From Deferribacteraceae bacterium (lineage in GTDB: Bacteria; Chrysiogenota; Deferribacteres; Deferribacterales; JAISNW01): a stretch of DNA of 13,041 nucleotides. The DNA lies in the NCBI GenBank assembly GCA_031285415.1, contig JAITWF010000011.1, positions 1-13,041 on the forward strand, in the 5' to 3' direction. Positions 12,219-13,041 of the stretch are shown in pieces; the stretch's first letter is position 1; every line of letters begins with the position of its first letter. The translations under genes were made by a program, and so were the position numbers. The notes beneath the pieces were generated by a model. The model was not told the DNA's origin and made no database searches. It worked only from the letters and a program-made list of their open reading frames with translations.

Positions 12219-13041
12219 TGATAAACGTTTCAATCTTAGGGGCTACAGGGTATACAGGCGTCGAGCTTGTGAAGATTCTAGTGAGGCACAAAGGTGTCCG
12301 CTTGCAACGGCTTACAAGCGAGTCTGCGCCAGGCAAACGGTTCTCCGAGCTATATCCAGCACTGCTTGGTGTGTGCGATATAGTGCTATCGGAGAACGAT
12401 GTTGAAGGTGTTGCAGAGGTTAGCGACGTAGTATTTATGTGTCTGCCACACGGAGCCAGCATGGACGCAGCGGCAGTTGTAGCCTCTAAGGGGAAGCTTG
12501 CAATAGACTTGAGTGCAGATTATCGCATTAGCGACGCTGCACTATACGAGTCGGCATACAAGATCGCCCACAGGCATACAGAGCTACTCAATAGAGCGGT
12601 TTATGGACTTGCCGAGATCTTTACAGATGATATAAAAAGGGCGGATATGATAGCAGTTCCTGGCTGCTATCCCACCTCGATACTGATCCCTATCCTGCCA
12701 CTTATTAAGAGTGGGATTATAGATGGCAACCTGATCTTCGCCGATAGCAAATCTGGCGTATCGGGAGCTGGCAAAAAGGCGACGGAGACGACGCACTTTT
12801 GCGAAGCGAATGAGGATTTTAAACCGTATGGAATATTTTCTCACCGCCATAAACCAGAGATCGACCATATCATAGAGCGATACACAGGGGCTAAGACCGA
12901 TATCGTCTTCACCCCACACCTAGCACCGATTACACGTGGCATGCTTTCGACTATCTATAGCGTTGGCAAGGTTGAGCAGGCGGCTATCGTGGATACATGG
13001 AAAGAGTTCTACGCTGATCGCAAGATGGTACGAGTGCGTAC
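12218..13041 (+). CDS. argC: N-acetyl-gamma-glutamyl-phosphate reductase (5' part; runs off window end)
   Basis: This is the third enzyme of arginine biosynthesis: NADPH-dependent reduction of N-acetylglutamyl-5-phosphate to the semialdehyde. 274 codons are present, about 80% of the usual length of near 345. Seen motifs are the NADP-binding GATGYTG (residues 8-14), CLPHGAS, DLSADYRI and the catalytic PGCYPTS with Cys150. KSGVSGAGKKAT, FSHRHKPEI (likely catalytic His) and FTPHLAPITRGML complete it. The start is fixed by AAGGGG (12207-12212) five bases before the ATG, which overlaps the preceding short ORF's stop by one base. The gene therefore reads as the fourth member of a typA, nuclease-like, short ORF, argC run. 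An overlapping upstream hairpin could modulate its expression. Confidence 0.97.
   Translation, partial: MINVSILGATGYTGVELVKILVRHKGVRLQRLTSESAPGKRFSELYPALLGVCDIVLSENDVEGVAEVSDVVFMCLPHGASMDAAAVVASKGKLAIDLSADYRISDAALYESAYKIAHRHTELLNRAVYGLAEIFTDDIKRADMIAVPGCYPTSILIPILPLIKSGIIDGNLIFADSKSGVSGAGKKATETTHFCEANEDFKPYGIFSHRHKPEIDHIIERYTGAKTDIVFTPHLAPITRGMLSTIYSVGKVEQAAIVDTWKEFYADRKMVRVR

Overview
The window is protein-dense bacterial DNA of moderate G+C with tightly packed, often overlapping genes. A lipoprotein amino-acid binding protein and several two-membrane-span receptors point to a Gram-negative (diderm) organism. The two-subunit Fe-S fumarase, class III sirtuin, TypA and ArgC occur in many phyla. 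I cannot place the genome below 'Gram-negative bacterium' from sequence alone.

Positions 1-3218 (minus strand) hold two metabolic units. A polar amino-acid ABC importer runs lipoprotein binding protein, permease, ATPase, with the ATPase cut by the window edge. Upstream lies a two-subunit class I fumarase (alpha, then beta, overlapping by 8 bp). A 121-bp imperfect inverted repeat sits between the units and forms the leader of the importer operon. A 124-bp divergent promoter region (3219-3342) separates fumarase from a 393-aa cytoplasmic protein that I do not recognise, possibly a beta-propeller.

Positions 4533-9835 are the most unusual part. A compact plus-strand cassette of four genes is bracketed by two copies of the same GC-rich palindromic element. 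The genes are a YihY/BrkB-family membrane protein with an added C-terminal degenerate cyclic-nucleotide-binding-like domain, two successive membrane receptors resembling histidine kinases that have lost recognisable catalytic motifs, and a class III sirtuin (CobB type). Junctions are an 8-bp overlap, a 4-bp ATGA overlap and an 8-bp gap. No response regulator or classical output gene is present. This looks like an undescribed membrane signalling module that may end in a protein deacylase.

Positions 9870-13041 form a second coupled run: typA (translational GTPase), a 126-aa stand-alone protein of the barnase/EndoU/colicin E5/RelE-like (PBECR) nuclease type, an unannotated 44-codon ORF, and argC (arginine biosynthesis, truncated at the window end). 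The short ORF is joined to both neighbours by TAATG stop/start overlaps and also contains a strong hairpin. A toxin-like nuclease with a tiny partner between two housekeeping genes is the second notable arrangement.
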